A stretch of DNA of 64,000 bases from an uncultured Nesterenkonia sp. (GCA_947494195.1 CANLUC010000002.1:496001-560000), one strand, 5' to 3'. Positions 25,222 through 35,941 are shown, counted from the first letter of the stretch. Program-made: numbers and translations. The notes: a model not told the origin generated them from the letters alone.

Positions 25222-26867
25222 GTGGACAGAACGTGCAGACAGCTCTGGACCCCCGGGCGGCGGGGGCTCCCCCCGTGACGCCGGATCCGCTCGTGCTGCG
25301 CAATGTGCGCCTGGCGGGCGGCGGTGCGCTCCTGGACGCCCATCTCGCGCAGGGCCGAGTGATCGCGCTGGTCCCGGCGGGCTCCCCCGTCTCTGGCTCC
25401 GCTGCCCCGGTCCCCGCCGTCCCTGACCCAGCGACCCCGACCCCCGCGACCCCGACCCCCGCGACCCCGACCCCCGCCACCCCGACCCCCACCACCAGCA
25501 TCGACGCGGCGGGCCGGTTCCTGATCCCCGGACTCTGGGACCACCACGTCCACTTCACCCAATGGGTCATCCAGCGCCAGCGTCTCGACCTCGCGGACAC
25601 CAGCAGCGCCGCAGACGTGCTCCAGCTGGTCCGCGGTGCGTTGGCCGATGATCAGCAGGCGGCGAGCTCCGGCGTCGTCGGCTATGGATTCCGCGACGGA
25701 CTCTGGCCCGATCAGCCCACGCTCGCCAGTCTCGATGAAGCCACAGGGTCGGTGCCGGTGGGTCTGATCAGCGGTGATCTGCACTGCATGTGGTTGAACT
25801 CCGCGCTGCAGACGAAGCTGGACGTGACCACGGATGCCAGTGGGCTGCTCCGAGAGGGGGAGTCCTTCGCCGTGATGGACCAGCTGCAGGACCCCTCGGC
25901 GCTGACGCATGAGATCTACGCCAAGACCGCGGCCGCTGCGGCCCGTCGCGGAGTGGTGGGGATCGTCGAGTTCGAGAACGCCGACAACATCGGGCAGTGG
26001 CCGCTGCGCACCGCCGCCGGGGTGGACTCGCTGCGCATTGAAGTCTCGGTATGGCCCGATTCGCTGGAGGCGGCGATCGCCGCCGGACTGAAGACCGGTG
26101 ATGTGCTCGACGAGCGCGGCCTGGTCACCATGGGCCCGCTGAAGGTCATCTCGGACGGCTCCCTGAACACGCGGACTGCCTGGTGCTGGGAGCCGTATCC
26201 CGATCTGGACCTGATGCACCCGCACAGCTGCGGGATGCAGACCGTCCCGCTGGAGGAGCTGCAGGAGGTGATGGGCAGGGCCCGGGACGCCCAGATCGCC
26301 GCGGCCATCCATGCGATCGGTGACCGCGCGAACACCGCCGTGCTCGACGCCTTCGAGGCGCTGCGGATGCCCGGGGTGATCGAGCACGCGCAGCTGCTGC
26401 GCTGGGAGGACATCCCGCGCTTCGCCCAGCTCGGCCTCACCGCCAGCGTGCAGCCCGAGCACGCCATGGACGACCGCGACGTCGCGGACGCATTCTGGGC
26501 CGGGCGCACCGATCGCGCCTTTCCGCTGGAGGCGATGCGCCGCGCGGGAGTGAAGCTGCGGCTGGGCTCCGACGCGCCGGTGGCGCCGCTGGACCCGTGG
26601 GTGGCGATGGCCGCCGCAGTGGGTCGCAGCCGAGACGGACGCGCAGCCTGGCACCCCGAGCAGCGGCTCGACCCGGCCACGGCACTGGGGGCGGCCACGC
26701 GCACCGCGTCGGTCCAGGTCCGCACCGGGGATGTGGCCGATCTGGTGCTCGTGGACAGCGATCCGCTGATCGACACGCTGGCGGATCCGGCGGCCTCAGG
26801 TCTGCGCGAAATGGGAGTCTCGGCCACGCTGCTCGGCGGCCGGCTGACCTACGACGGGCTCAGCTGA
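25218..26867 (+). CDS. Amidohydrolase family protein (YtcJ-like)
   Basis: A 549-residue metal-dependent hydrolase. The N-terminal small beta domain is followed by the HxH metal motif in LWDHHVHFTQW. Later ligands are probably in AAIHAIGDRAN and in LRLGSDAPVAPLDPW. A run of four PATPT units (residues about 71-90) interrupts the N-terminal domain. Family members hydrolyse amide or ester bonds; the substrate is unknown. The ATG overlaps the paiB stop (ATGA), so both are translated from one transcript. Confidence 0.87.
   Translation: MSGQNVQTALDPRAAGAPPVTPDPLVLRNVRLAGGGALLDAHLAQGRVIALVPAGSPVSGSAAPVPAVPDPATPTPATPTPATPTPATPTPTTSIDAAGRFLIPGLWDHHVHFTQWVIQRQRLDLADTSSAADVLQLVRGALADDQQAASSGVVGYGFRDGLWPDQPTLASLDEATGSVPVGLISGDLHCMWLNSALQTKLDVTTDASGLLREGESFAVMDQLQDPSALTHEIYAKTAAAAARRGVVGIVEFENADNIGQWPLRTAAGVDSLRIEVSVWPDSLEAAIAAGLKTGDVLDERGLVTMGPLKVISDGSLNTRTAWCWEPYPDLDLMHPHSCGMQTVPLEELQEVMGRARDAQIAAAIHAIGDRANTAVLDAFEALRMPGVIEHAQLLRWEDIPRFAQLGLTASVQPEHAMDDRDVADAFWAGRTDRAFPLEAMRRAGVKLRLGSDAPVAPLDPWVAMAAAVGRSRDGRAAWHPEQRLDPATALGAATRTASVQVRTGDVADLVLVDSDPLIDTLADPAASGLREMGVSATLLGGRLTYDGLS
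25428..25487 (+). repeat. Four 15-bp in-frame tandem repeats (PATPT)
   Basis: Four consecutive 15-bp units encode PATPT, followed by a decayed fifth copy. They expand a Pro/Thr-rich loop in the amidohydrolase. Confidence 0.95.
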
Positions 26868-26934
26868 GCGGCTGGCTGGTGCTGAGCTGCGGGCTGGTGC
26901 TGAGGCGCCGGCCGGGGCTGAGCTGCCGACAGTG
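26863..26934 (+). repeat. Four degenerate 18-bp repeats starting at the amidohydrolase stop
   Basis: Units begin GCTGAG at 26863, 26881, 26899 and 26917, each 18 bp long and increasingly diverged. The stop codon of the amidohydrolase is in the first unit. They fill the whole gap to the convergent permease gene. Confidence 0.75.
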
Positions 26935-26939
26935 CCGGC

Positions 26940-28037
26940 TCAGTCGCGGCGCGCCTGGTATGCCAGCAGCGCCGCCAGATAGCCGCCGCCCAGGATCACC
27001 GTCACCATGCCGACCGGAATCGGCTGCGCGAGCGCCTGCTGCGCGATCATGTCCGAGCCGAGCAGCACCAGCGCTCCCATGAGCGCTGAATGCACCAGTG
27101 GGATGCCGGGGGAGCGCGCCACCAGCCGGGCGATCTGCGGGGCCGCCAGCGCGACGAAGGCGATGGGGCCCGTGGCGGCGGTGACCAGCGCCGTGAGCAG
27201 CACCCCGACTCCCAGGATCACCAGGCGGGTGGGCTCCACCCGGACGCCGTGCGAGGCGGCGACGTCGTCGCCGAGTTCGAGCTGCCGCAGCGGTCGCACC
27301 GACATCAGCAGCAGCGGAAGCGCCGCGAGCACGATCCCGATCGCTGGAAGGACATCTGACCAGCTGGTCAGCCCCAGCGATCCGGCACCCCAGATGGTGG
27401 CGCTCATGGCGGTCTCGGTCTGGGCGCGCAGCAGGATCCAGGAGTTGACCGCATGCAGCGCGGCCGTCACCCCGATGCCCACCACGATCAGCCGGAATCC
27501 CTGCACGCCTTGCCGGTAGGCCAGGAAGTAGACCAGCAGCGCCGTGCCCAGACCCCCGATCAGTGCACCGAGGGCGGTGCCAATGAGACCGTTCGCCAGG
27601 GTCGCGCCGCCGATCCCGACGGTGGCGAGCAGCACGCCGGTGTACGCGCCGGTGGAGAAGCCGATGATGTCGGGAGAACCCAGCGGGTTCCGGGTCAGCG
27701 TCTGGAACAGCGCTCCGGAGACGGCGAGCGCGGCGCCGAAGACCAGCGCGGCGGTGATGCGGGGCAGCCGCCACTGCAGTACCACCGTGGAGTCGAAGTC
27801 TCCAGATCCGGCCAGCGCGGTCAGCACCTCCGACGGGTTCAGCGGGTAGTCCCCCATCCCCAGCGCGATGATGGTCAGGATGATCAGCGCCAGGCACAGG
27901 CCGGCCGCGACCAGCATCGAGCGGACCGGCCGGTGGGTCAGCCGGGGCGCGCGGTCGGCGTGCACTCGCCGTCCGGGGAGCCCGAAGCGAGCGGGTCGGG
28001 GTGACCTCGCGGCTCGCGGGTCCAGGTCCGCCGTCAC
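26940..28037 (-). CDS. FecCD-family iron-siderophore ABC permease (second subunit)
   Basis: A 365-residue membrane protein with the FecCD signatures RLPRITAALVFGAALAVSGALFQTLTRNPLGSPDIIGFSTGA and, near the C-terminus, GPIAFVALAAPQIARLV; these match FepG/FecD-type subunits. A 45-residue Arg/Pro-rich cytoplasmic N-terminus precedes the first helix. Its ATG overlaps the stop of the upstream permease by 4 bp, so the pair is a two-gene operon reading leftward. No ATPase gene is in this operon. Confidence 0.92.
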   Translation of the reverse strand: MTADLDPRAARSPRPARFGLPGRRVHADRAPRLTHRPVRSMLVAAGLCLALIILTIIALGMGDYPLNPSEVLTALAGSGDFDSTVVLQWRLPRITAALVFGAALAVSGALFQTLTRNPLGSPDIIGFSTGAYTGVLLATVGIGGATLANGLIGTALGALIGGLGTALLVYFLAYRQGVQGFRLIVVGIGVTAALHAVNSWILLRAQTETAMSATIWGAGSLGLTSWSDVLPAIGIVLAALPLLLMSVRPLRQLELGDDVAASHGVRVEPTRLVILGVGVLLTALVTAATGPIAFVALAAPQIARLVARSPGIPLVHSALMGALVLLGSDMIAQQALAQPIPVGMVTVILGGGYLAALLAYQARRD

Positions 28038-29104
28038 AGCTTCAGCGCCTTCCGCCGCCGGATCAGCAGCACCAGCACCGGCGCGCCGAGCAGCGCGCTG
28101 ACCAGCCCGACCGGCATCTCTCCGGGCCAGACGATGAGCCGGGCGATGATGTCGGCGGTGAGCATGAGGATCGGACCGAAGACCATCGAGAGCAGCAGGA
28201 CCCAGCGCTGATCGGCCCCGGCGAAGAAGCGGGCGGCATGCGGCACCATGAGGCCGATGAAGGCGATGGGCCCAGCGATGGCGGCCGCCCCGCCGGCCAG
28301 CACGGTGATCGCCAGGATGCTCATCACGCGGGTCTTCCAGAGCGAGACCCCCAGGGCCGCCGCCAGCTCATCGCCGAGCGCCAGCGTGTTCAGTCCCTTG
28401 CCCAGTGGCAGCGCCACCAGCAGGGCGGCGAGGACCAGCGGCGCCACGGTGAGCGTGACATCGAGGCCACGGCCGGCCAGGATCCCGGCCTCCCAGACCT
28501 GCAGCGCGTTGAAGGTGCGCGGATCCGAGACGCGGAGCGCCCCGATGACCCCGGAGAGCACAGCAGACAGTGCGACGCCGGCCAGCACCAGTCGCATCGG
28601 ATCCACTCGTCCCGAGGACATCCCGCCGATCAGCGCCACCGTCACGGTGGCGAAGAACGCGCCCGCCAGGGCGAACCAGATATATCCCAGCGGGGCGGTG
28701 ATGCCGAAGCCCACGATGGCGATCGCCACGGCGAAGGCCGAGCCGGCGGAGACCCCGAGAAGCCCGGGCTCGGCCAGCGGATTGCGGGTGAGCGACTGCA
28801 TCAGCGCCCCCGACACGGCCAGGGACGCCCCGACGACGACGGCGGCGAAGGTGCGCGGCACCCGCAGGCCGAGGATCGCGTGGTCATCGGCGGCGCTGAC
28901 ATCTCCGCCGGCCAGCGCGGCCCACACCGTGTCCAGCCCTATGCCGCGACTGCCGATGCTGATGCTCGCCAGGCACAGCAGAAGCAGCACGAGCAGGCCC
29001 GCCACCAGCGCGAAGCGGGTCCTGGGCGTGGCGCTGCGTCCCAGGGCATGCGGATGCATGCCGGGGCGTCCGGGGCGTCTCAGGGTGCGTGATTCTGCCG
29101 TCAT
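28034..29104 (-). CDS. FecCD-family iron-siderophore ABC permease (first subunit)
   Basis: A 356-residue permease with about ten helices. Marker segments are RVPRTFAAVVVGASLAVSGA, SLTRNPLAEPGLLGVSAGSA and, near the C-terminus, GPIAFIGLMVPHAARFFAG, as in FepD/FecC. It would form the heterodimeric channel with the overlapping downstream permease. It is divergent from the binding-protein gene, with a DtxR-like box between them, which points to iron repression. Confidence 0.93.
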   Translation of the reverse strand: MTAESRTLRRPGRPGMHPHALGRSATPRTRFALVAGLLVLLLLCLASISIGSRGIGLDTVWAALAGGDVSAADDHAILGLRVPRTFAAVVVGASLAVSGALMQSLTRNPLAEPGLLGVSAGSAFAVAIAIVGFGITAPLGYIWFALAGAFFATVTVALIGGMSSGRVDPMRLVLAGVALSAVLSGVIGALRVSDPRTFNALQVWEAGILAGRGLDVTLTVAPLVLAALLVALPLGKGLNTLALGDELAAALGVSLWKTRVMSILAITVLAGGAAAIAGPIAFIGLMVPHAARFFAGADQRWVLLLSMVFGPILMLTADIIARLIVWPGEMPVGLVSALLGAPVLVLLIRRRKALKL

Positions 29105-29111
29105 GCCGGGA

Positions 29112-29130
29112 TTAGTCTAGCCTTAGTAGA
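29112..29130. promoter_or_regulatory. Candidate DtxR/IdeR iron box
   Basis: TTAGTCTAGCCTTAGTAGA matches 11 of 19 positions of the DtxR/IdeR consensus TTAGGTTAGGCTAACCTAA. It sits 8 bases upstream of the first permease ATG, between the divergent iron-uptake operons. Confidence 0.55.
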
Positions 29131-29222
29131 AAATAGGTACTGTCTCGTTCTCTAATTTGTTCTATTCTGGTGGGGCGGTCAATCGGCCCCCCCGACATCC
29201 TTTCACCACTAGGAGGATCCTC

Positions 29223-30263
29223 TTGCGCGGATCACGCCCCGTCTCACTCTCACTCACCCGCACGCCTGCGGCCGGGATCGCCGTCGCCGCGGCGGCCTTG
29301 CTGGCGCTGACCAGCTGCTCATCCTCGGCCGAGGAGGATCCCGGGGCAGAGGAGGGTGAGTCCACGGAGAGCGCGGAGTCGGCGGGAGCGTTTCCCGCCA
29401 CCGTGGAGACCGAGTTCGGCGAGGTCACCGTGGAGGAGGAGCCGCAGCGCGTCGTCGCCCTGGGCTGGGGCGACGCGGAAGTCGCCCTGGACCTGGGTGT
29501 GGAGCCGGTGGGCGCCTCCGACTGGATCGGCTTCGAGGACTCCAACGGGATCGGACCCTGGGTGGAGAACACCTACAGCGAGGATCCCGAGATCCTGGGC
29601 ACGCTGGAGCTTTCCTATGAGGCGGTCGCGGCCCTCGAGCCTGATCTGATCCTCGATGTGCGCAGCTCCGGGGACCAGGAGCGCTATGACCGGCTGAGCT
29701 CGATCGCCCCCACCGTGGGTGTGGCGCCGGACGGTGCGAACTATCTGACCGACTCCGAGGAGCAGGTGCAGATGATCGCCACCGCGCTGGGCCAGTCCGA
29801 GGCGGGCGAGGAGATGCTCGCCGAGCAGGAGGAGGCGTTCGCCGCCGCGACCGAGGAGCACCCCGACTGGGCGGGCCAGACCGTCACCGTGGCCACTCGC
29901 ACCGCAGAGGGCTGGGGGGCCTACACCGAGGCGGACGGCCGGGTGGAGTTCATGCAGGACCTCGGCTTCGCGCAGAACGCAGAGGTCGCCGAGCTCGGTG
30001 GCGAGGGTGAGTTCAGCGTCAACATCTCCGATGAGCAGCTGAACCTCCTCGACGCCGACCTGCTCATCGGCTTCCCGATCTTCATCGAAGCCAGCGAGAT
30101 CACCGAGGACGAGGGGTGGAACAGCATCCCCGCCGTGGAGGACGGACGTTCCATGGTGATCACCGATGACCTTGCGAACGCATTCTCGCTGGGCACGCCC
30201 GAGGCACAGATGTTCGCGCTCGAGGAGCTCACCGGGGAGATCGAGGGAGCGCTGGGTCAGTGA
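29223..30263 (+). CDS. Iron-siderophore ABC transporter substrate-binding lipoprotein
   Basis: A 346-residue binding protein of the FepB/FhuD type. A signal peptide ends in the lipobox ALTSC. The body has the class III binding-protein pattern: PQRVVALGWGDAEVALDLGV, YEAVAALEPDLIL and a long linking helix around the middle. The start is the TTG at 29223, which has a perfect AGGAGG 6 bases upstream; upstream in-frame ATG 29157 would add a non-signal stretch. It is anchored outside the membrane and delivers ferric siderophore to the divergently encoded permeases. The next gene overlaps its stop (TGATG). Confidence 0.9.
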   Translation: MRGSRPVSLSLTRTPAAGIAVAAAALLALTSCSSSAEEDPGAEEGESTESAESAGAFPATVETEFGEVTVEEEPQRVVALGWGDAEVALDLGVEPVGASDWIGFEDSNGIGPWVENTYSEDPEILGTLELSYEAVAALEPDLILDVRSSGDQERYDRLSSIAPTVGVAPDGANYLTDSEEQVQMIATALGQSEAGEEMLAEQEEAFAAATEEHPDWAGQTVTVATRTAEGWGAYTEADGRVEFMQDLGFAQNAEVAELGGEGEFSVNISDEQLNLLDADLLIGFPIFIEASEITEDEGWNSIPAVEDGRSMVITDDLANAFSLGTPEAQMFALEELTGEIEGALGQ

Positions 30264-31273
30264 TGCTGCGCTCCAGCCTGGCTGAAGCGGCCCCCCGCAG
30301 CGCCACCGCGGGGGTGGCTGCCGAACCCACCCCTCAGCGCGCCTACCGCACCATGGTGGCCCGGGTGCAGCGACTGAGCCCGAACTTCCTGCGGTTCACC
30401 CTGCAGGACGAGGCATTGCGGCACTTCTACACCGGCGGGCTCGATCAGCGGATCAAGCTGCTGCTTCCCCGCCCCGATGGCACGCTGCCCGAGCTGGGGC
30501 TCTTCGAGGAGCCGCAGCCGGAGGCGATGGCCTGGTACACCGCCTGGAGGCAGCTGCCCGACGCCGAGCGCAATCCGATCCGGACCTACACTGCGCGAAG
30601 CATCAGGCCCCGTCAGGATCAGATCGACGTCGACTTCGTGGTCCACGGCACGGAGGGCCCGGCATCGGCCTGGGCGGTCCAGGCCGAGGTCGGAGACGTG
30701 CTGGTCATCATCGGCCCCGATGGTCGGTCCTCCAAGGCCGGCGGCGGCATCGAGTTCAACCCCGGCACGGCGCGCGACATCCTGCTCGCCGGTGACGAGA
30801 CGGCGGTGCCCGCCATCTGCGCCATTCTGGAGGCGCTTCCCGAGCGCATCCACGGCGAGGCTTATCTGGAGATCCCTACCCGTGCCGACGCGCTCGACAT
30901 GGTGAATCGCTCCGGCGTGGAGATCTATTGGCTTCCCCGCGAGGGTACCGACCGCGGTGAGCCGCTGACCCGGGCCGTGCAGAACTGGGGCCGGCGACGG
31001 GCGGAGATCTTCGCCCAGCGCCGCTCCTCCTGGCAGCCCTCCCGCGGTGAGCCGGTGGGTGCGCCCTCAGGTGCCGAAGAGCTCGGTGAGATCGCCGAAG
31101 GGGACCTGCTCTGGGAGGTCGCCGACGCCGACGGCTTCCGTGAATACGCCTGGCTCGCCGGGGAGGCAGGGGTCATCACCGGGCTGCGCCGGCATCTGGT
31201 CAAGGACATCGGGCTCAGCCGCAAGCAGGTCTCGTTCATGGGCTACTGGAAGCACGGCCGCGCAGGGGCCTGA
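30263..31273 (+). CDS. Siderophore-interacting protein (FAD ferric-siderophore reductase)
   Basis: A 336-residue flavoprotein of the SIP family. The FAD-binding barrel ([26 protein letters not shown]) is followed by the SIP NAD(P)H-binding domain ([17 protein letters not shown], and the C-terminal [17 protein letters not shown] and FMGYWKHGR). Such proteins release iron by reducing the imported ferric siderophore. ATG 30263 shares its A with the TGA of the binding protein gene, so they are translationally coupled. It is somewhat longer than usual because of a charged insert around residues 245-275. Confidence 0.92.
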   Translation: MLRSSLAEAAPRSATAGVAAEPTPQRAYRTMVARVQRLSPNFLRFTLQDEALRHFYTGGLDQRIKLLLPRPDGTLPELGLFEEPQPEAMAWYTAWRQLPDAERNPIRTYTARSIRPRQDQIDVDFVVHGTEGPASAWAVQAEVGDVLVIIGPDGRSSKAGGGIEFNPGTARDILLAGDETAVPAICAILEALPERIHGEAYLEIPTRADALDMVNRSGVEIYWLPREGTDRGEPLTRAVQNWGRRRAEIFAQRRSSWQPSRGEPVGAPSGAEELGEIAEGDLLWEVADADGFREYAWLAGEAGVITGLRRHLVKDIGLSRKQVSFMGYWKHGRAGA

Positions 31274-31340
31274 GGGTCGCCGTCGCGCAGGTTCGCAACG
31301 GGCATACCGGTTCCCCGGTGCCCGTGGGACAATCAAAAGG

Positions 31341-32759
31341 ATGTCTCCTTCGAAGAACTCGCGCCCAGAACCTTCCAGCTCCGCACCCAAGCAGGGGTCG
31401 GCCCGCCGCGCCGCAGGTCAGCCGCCTGCCGCCGGGAGTGGCTCCAAGGCCCCGGCGGGCGGGTCGAATGCTGATGCCTCGCGCCCGCAGATCCGGCCCA
31501 AAGCCGAGGGCTGGCAGCAGCCGATGGACGCCGAGGGTCGGCCCAAGCTGCAGTTCGCCCAGCCGAAGGTCAAGCAGCCTCCGAAGCACCTGGCGGACAT
31601 GACCCTGGATGAGCGCACCGCCCGCGCCCAGGAGCTGGGGATCTCCGGATTCCGCGCCAAGCAGCTCTCGGTGCACTATTTCCGGCACTACACGTCCGAC
31701 CCGGGGCAGATGACCGATCTTCCCGCGGAGACCCGCGAGCAACTGGTGGAGGAGTTCCTTCCCCCGCTGCTCACCGAGGTCCGTCGGCTGAAGACCGACG
31801 ACGGCGCCACCATCAAGTTCCTCTGGCGACTCTTCGACGGCGCCCTGGTGGAGTCCGTGCTGATGCGCTATCGCAGCCGGATCACGCTGTGCATCTCTTC
31901 GCAGTGTGGCTGCGGGATGAACTGTCCCTTCTGCGCCACCGGCCAGAACGGGCTGACCCGCAACATGTCCTCCGCAGAGATCGTGGATCAGATCGTCCAG
32001 GCTAACCGGGCGATCGCTGCGGGAGAGCTGGATGCCCCGAACGCCGCCGAGATCGCCGAGGAGCAGGATCACGCGGCGCTGGGCGAGGAGACCGACTTCG
32101 CCGAGTCCGAGGCCTCGGCAGCGGCGGGCAAGGGTGCGTCGTCGTCGGGGGTCGGTCCGCAGCGCGTCTCGAACATCGTCTTCATGGGGATGGGCGAGCC
32201 GCTGGCGAACTATAAGCGCGTGATGAACGCCGTGCGCCGCATGGTCGACCCCGCTCCGGAGGGTCTGGGAATGAGTGCCCGCGGCATCACCATCTCCACC
32301 GTGGGCCTGGTCCCGGCCATCCGCAAGCTCGCTGATGAGAACCTGCCGATCACCTTCGCGCTGAGCCTGCACGCCCCTGACGACGAGCTGCGCGATGAGC
32401 TGATCCCGGTGAACTCCCGCTGGAAGGCCGATGAGGCCATCGACGCCGCGTACCACTACTACGAGACCACCGGCCGGCGAGTCTCCATCGAGTATGCGCT
32501 GATCAAGGACATGAACGACCACCTGTGGCGCGCCGAGCTGCTGGCTGAGAAGCTCAATGCCCGCGGCCGCGGCTGGGTGCATGTGAACCCGATCCCGCTG
32601 AACCCCACGCCAGGGTCCATCTGGACCTCTTCGGAGCCCGAGGTCATGCGCGCCTTCGTGAACCGGCTCGAATCGCTCGGCGTGCCCACCACGCTGCGCG
32701 ACACCCGAGGCAAAGAGATCGACGGCGCCTGCGGCCAGCTGGCGGCGGCCGAGGACTGA
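31341..32759 (+). CDS. rlmN: 23S rRNA (adenine-2503-C2)-methyltransferase
   Basis: A 472-residue radical-SAM enzyme that methylates A2503 of 23S rRNA (and A37 of some tRNAs). The CxxxCxxC cluster motif is in [15 protein letters not shown]. Other signatures are [22 protein letters not shown] and [16 protein letters not shown], with the catalytic C-terminal Cys in IDGACGQL. Two additions are notable: about 80 Pro/Ala/Ser-rich residues at the N-terminus and an acidic insert of about 40 residues between the cluster helix and MGMGEP. ATG 31341 is chosen since upstream codons overlap the SIP gene. Confidence 0.95.
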   Translation: MSPSKNSRPEPSSSAPKQGSARRAAGQPPAAGSGSKAPAGGSNADASRPQIRPKAEGWQQPMDAEGRPKLQFAQPKVKQPPKHLADMTLDERTARAQELGISGFRAKQLSVHYFRHYTSDPGQMTDLPAETREQLVEEFLPPLLTEVRRLKTDDGATIKFLWRLFDGALVESVLMRYRSRITLCISSQCGCGMNCPFCATGQNGLTRNMSSAEIVDQIVQANRAIAAGELDAPNAAEIAEEQDHAALGEETDFAESEASAAAGKGASSSGVGPQRVSNIVFMGMGEPLANYKRVMNAVRRMVDPAPEGLGMSARGITISTVGLVPAIRKLADENLPITFALSLHAPDDELRDELIPVNSRWKADEAIDAAYHYYETTGRRVSIEYALIKDMNDHLWRAELLAEKLNARGRGWVHVNPIPLNPTPGSIWTSSEPEVMRAFVNRLESLGVPTTLRDTRGKEIDGACGQLAAAED

Positions 32760-32793
32760 CGCACCCCGAGAACCGAGGCAGAGGACCCACCCC

Positions 32794-35181
32794 GTGAGCG
32801 AAGAGCGCAGTCACCATGACGTCATCCGCGTGGTCGGGGCGCGGGAGAACAATCTCAAGGGATTCAGTCTTGAGATCCCCAAACGGGCGCTGACAGTCTT
32901 CACCGGGGTCTCCGGCTCGGGGAAGTCCTCGCTGGTCTTCGGCACGATCGCCGCCGAATCCCAGCGGATGATCAATGAGACCTACAGCGCGTTCCTGCAG
33001 GGATTTATGCCCAGCCTGAACCGTCCGGATGTCGACGAGCTCCAGGGGCTGACCGCTGCGATCGTGGTGGACCAGGAACGCCTCGGTGCCAATGTGCGCT
33101 CCACCGTCGGCACCGTCACCGATGTCTACACGCTGCTGCGGATCCTCTTCAGCCGCGTCGGGGAACCGCATATCGGCTCACCTCAGGCCTTCTCCTTCAA
33201 CGTGGCGAGCATGAGCGGAGCCGGTGCCGTGACCTTCGAGCGCGGCGGGGAGAAGACCAGGGAACGCCGGGAGTTCAGCATCACCGGGGGCATGTGCTCC
33301 CGCTGTGAGGGGCGCGGTCAGATCAATGACATCGATGTCTCCCAGCTGGTCGACGAGTCGCTCTCGCTCAACGCCGGCGCGATCACCGTGCCCGGCTATA
33401 AGGCCGGCGGTTGGTCGGTGAAGTTCTACGCCGAATCAGGATTCTTCGATCCTGACAAGCCGGTGCGGGACTACACCGCGCAGGAGCGCCATGATCTGCT
33501 CCATCGGGAGGCGGAGAAGGTCAAGATGAGCGGGGTCAACATGACCTATCAGGGCCTCGTGCCGCAGGTGCGCAAGTCAATGCTCTCCAAGGACCGTGAA
33601 GCCATGCAGTCCCACATCAAGGCCTTCGTGGACCGGGCAGTGACCTTCGTGACCTGCCCCGAATGCAACGGAACGCGGTTGAGCGAGCTCACCCGCTCGG
33701 TCACAGTTCAGGGAATGAACATCGCCGAGGTCTGCGCCATGGAGCTGAGCGATCTCGCCGACTGGCTGCGCACCCTGGATGAACCGGGAGTGGCCCCGCT
33801 GCGCAACTCTTTGTTGGAGACGGTGGAGCACTTCGTCGAGATCGGCCTGGGGTATCTGAGCCTGGACCGGCCTGCCGGGACGCTCTCCGGTGGTGAGGCG
33901 CAGCGGGTGAAGATGATCCGCCACCTCGGCTCGGCACTGACCGACATCACCTATGTCTTCGACGAGCCCACCATCGGGCTGCACCCGCATGACATCGCGC
34001 GGATGAACCAGATGCTGCTCCGCCTGCGGGACAAGGGCAACACCGTCCTGGTGGTGGAGCACAAGCCCGAGACCATCGAGATCGCCGATCATGTGGTGGA
34101 CCTGGGGCCTCGCGCCGGGGAGGACGGCGGCGAGCTGTGCTTCGAAGGCGCCGTGGCGGACCTTCGCCGGGCCGATACGCTGACCGGCCGGCACCTGGAC
34201 TATCGCGCGCAGGTCAAAGACCGAGTGCGCAAGCCTGACGGGGTGATCGAGGTCCGCGGGGCGCAGGCCAACAATTTGCAGCACGTGGATGTGGACATCC
34301 CCACCGGCGTGCTCACCGTGGTCACCGGTGTCGCCGGCTCCGGCAAGTCCACGCTGATCGAGGGCAGCCTGGCAGGGCGCGAGGGTGTCGCCTTCATTGA
34401 TCAGACCGGGATCAAGGGATCCTCCCGCTCGAACCCGGCAACCTACACGGGACTGCTCGAACCCATCCGCAAGGCCTTCGCCAAGGCCAACGGCGTCAAG
34501 CCTGCGCTGTTCAGCGCAAACTCCGAAGGCGCCTGCCCCAGCTGCGGCGGAGCTGGAGTCATCTACACCGAACTGGGCGTGATGGAGACCGTGGCGAGCC
34601 CCTGCGAAGAGTGCGAAGGCCGGCGCTTCCGCAATGAGGTGCTCGAGTACACCCTGGGCGATGCGCAGAGCGGGGCACACGGCGAAGGAACGGCGCTGAA
34701 CATCAGTGAGGTGCTCAACCTCTCAGTGGACCAGGCGCTCGAGTTCTTCGCCCTCGGCGCTGCTCGGCTGCCCGCCGCCACGAAGATCCTGACCCGGCTG
34801 AGCGACGTCGGGCTGGGCTACCTGCGGCTGGGGCAGCGGCTTAACACGCTCTCCGGCGGTGAGCGCCAGCGCATCAAGCTCGCCACCAAGATGTCAGACC
34901 CCGGCGGGGTCTATGTGCTCGACGAACCCACCACCGGGCTGCACCTGGCGGATGTGGAGAACCTGCTCGCCCTGCTCGACCGGCTGGTCGACTCCGGGAC
35001 CTCGGTGGTGGTGATCGAGCATCATCAGGCGGTGATGGCCCATGCCGACTGGATCATCGACCTGGGACCCGGAGCAGGCACCGACGGCGGCCGCGTGGTC
35101 TTCACCGGCACGCCGGGCGATCTCATCTCCGCGGCCTCCACTCTCACCGGAGAGCATCTGGCGCGCTACGTGGCCGGGTGA
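32794..35181 (+). CDS. Short UvrA-like ABC ATPase (UvrA2/DrrC type)
   Basis: A 795-residue twin-ABC protein. Walker A motifs are [13 protein letters not shown] near residue 38 and [11 protein letters not shown] near 515. Signatures are [11 protein letters not shown] and [11 protein letters not shown], with Walker [14 protein letters not shown] and [13 protein letters not shown]. Zinc-finger cysteines are present in [24 protein letters not shown] and CEECEGRR. Housekeeping UvrA is about 950 residues; the missing part corresponds mainly to the UvrB-binding and insertion domains. Related short proteins (DrrC, UvrA2) give drug or DNA-damage tolerance. A role in repair or self-protection is inferred. 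Start GTG 32794. The 3' end overlaps modB by 38 bp, convergently. Confidence 0.88.
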   Translation: MSEERSHHDVIRVVGARENNLKGFSLEIPKRALTVFTGVSGSGKSSLVFGTIAAESQRMINETYSAFLQGFMPSLNRPDVDELQGLTAAIVVDQERLGANVRSTVGTVTDVYTLLRILFSRVGEPHIGSPQAFSFNVASMSGAGAVTFERGGEKTRERREFSITGGMCSRCEGRGQINDIDVSQLVDESLSLNAGAITVPGYKAGGWSVKFYAESGFFDPDKPVRDYTAQERHDLLHREAEKVKMSGVNMTYQGLVPQVRKSMLSKDREAMQSHIKAFVDRAVTFVTCPECNGTRLSELTRSVTVQGMNIAEVCAMELSDLADWLRTLDEPGVAPLRNSLLETVEHFVEIGLGYLSLDRPAGTLSGGEAQRVKMIRHLGSALTDITYVFDEPTIGLHPHDIARMNQMLLRLRDKGNTVLVVEHKPETIEIADHVVDLGPRAGEDGGELCFEGAVADLRRADTLTGRHLDYRAQVKDRVRKPDGVIEVRGAQANNLQHVDVDIPTGVLTVVTGVAGSGKSTLIEGSLAGREGVAFIDQTGIKGSSRSNPATYTGLLEPIRKAFAKANGVKPALFSANSEGACPSCGGAGVIYTELGVMETVASPCEECEGRRFRNEVLEYTLGDAQSGAHGEGTALNISEVLNLSVDQALEFFALGAARLPAATKILTRLSDVGLGYLRLGQRLNTLSGGERQRIKLATKMSDPGGVYVLDEPTTGLHLADVENLLALLDRLVDSGTSVVVIEHHQAVMAHADWIIDLGPGAGTDGGRVVFTGTPGDLISAASTLTGEHLARYVAG

Positions 35182-35941
35182 TCCCGATGACCACCACCGC
35201 CACCAGGATGAGCAGCACAGACAGCGCGACGGCGGCGTCGGGGTCGGTCTCACGCTGCAGGTAGATCTCCAGCGGAAGCGTCCGGGTGACGCCCTGCAGG
35301 CTGCCGGCGAAGGCGATGGTCGCGCCGAACTCCCCCAGTGATCGAGCGAAGGCGAGCACGACCCCCGAGGCCAGCCCCGGGATGATCAGCGGCAGCACGA
35401 TGCTGCGCAGCAGCTGGGTCGGACCGGCACCGTCGACGACGGCGGCCTCCACCACCTCCTTCTGCACCCCGCGGATCGCGGCCTCCACGGCGATGACCAT
35501 GAAGGGCAGCGAGACGAAGGTCTGCGCGAGCACCACCGCGGCCGTGGAGAACGCGACCTGCACACCGAGGATCTCCAGGCTCTGCCCCAACAGTCCCTGC
35601 CGCCCGAAGGTGGTCAGCAGCGCGATGCCGCCGATGACCGGGGGCAGCACCAGCGGCAGCAGGATCAGCGTGCGCAGCGCCCCACTGCCTGGAAACCTGA
35701 ACTGGGCGAGCATCAATGCCAGCGGGACCCCGAGGATCACACACAGCACCGTGGAGAGCAGCGCGGTGCGCAGGCTCAGCCAGAGCGCAGCCAGCGCGCT
35801 GGGGGAGCTCAGCAGCGAGGGAAGCTGCTCAAGATCGACTCGGGTCAGCAGTGCGACGATGGGAAGCAGGATGAACAGGGCCCCGAGCGCGGCGGGGAGC
35901 AGGACCCAGCGCGGCATGATCACTGTGGGTCCCCGGCTCAT
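35144..35941 (-). CDS. modB: Molybdate ABC transporter permease
   Basis: A 265-residue inner-membrane permease. The EAA loop ([20 protein letters not shown]) and the ending [15 protein letters not shown] followed by TLPLEIYL are typical of ModB. It follows modA with a 4-bp ATGA overlap. No modC ATPase follows: the 3' end runs into the convergent UvrA-like gene. The ATPase must be elsewhere or shared. Confidence 0.9.
   Translation of the reverse strand: MSRGPTVIMPRWVLLPAALGALFILLPIVALLTRVDLEQLPSLLSSPSALAALWLSLRTALLSTVLCVILGVPLALMLAQFRFPGSGALRTLILLPLVLPPVIGGIALLTTFGRQGLLGQSLEILGVQVAFSTAAVVLAQTFVSLPFMVIAVEAAIRGVQKEVVEAAVVDGAGPTQLLRSIVLPLIIPGLASGVVLAFARSLGEFGATIAFAGSLQGVTRTLPLEIYLQRETDPDAAVALSVLLILVAVVVIGITRPRSAPDALR

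Noticed and set aside
25428-25487. CRISPR-like array
   Set aside because: The 15-bp units are contiguous, in frame and coding, without spacers.
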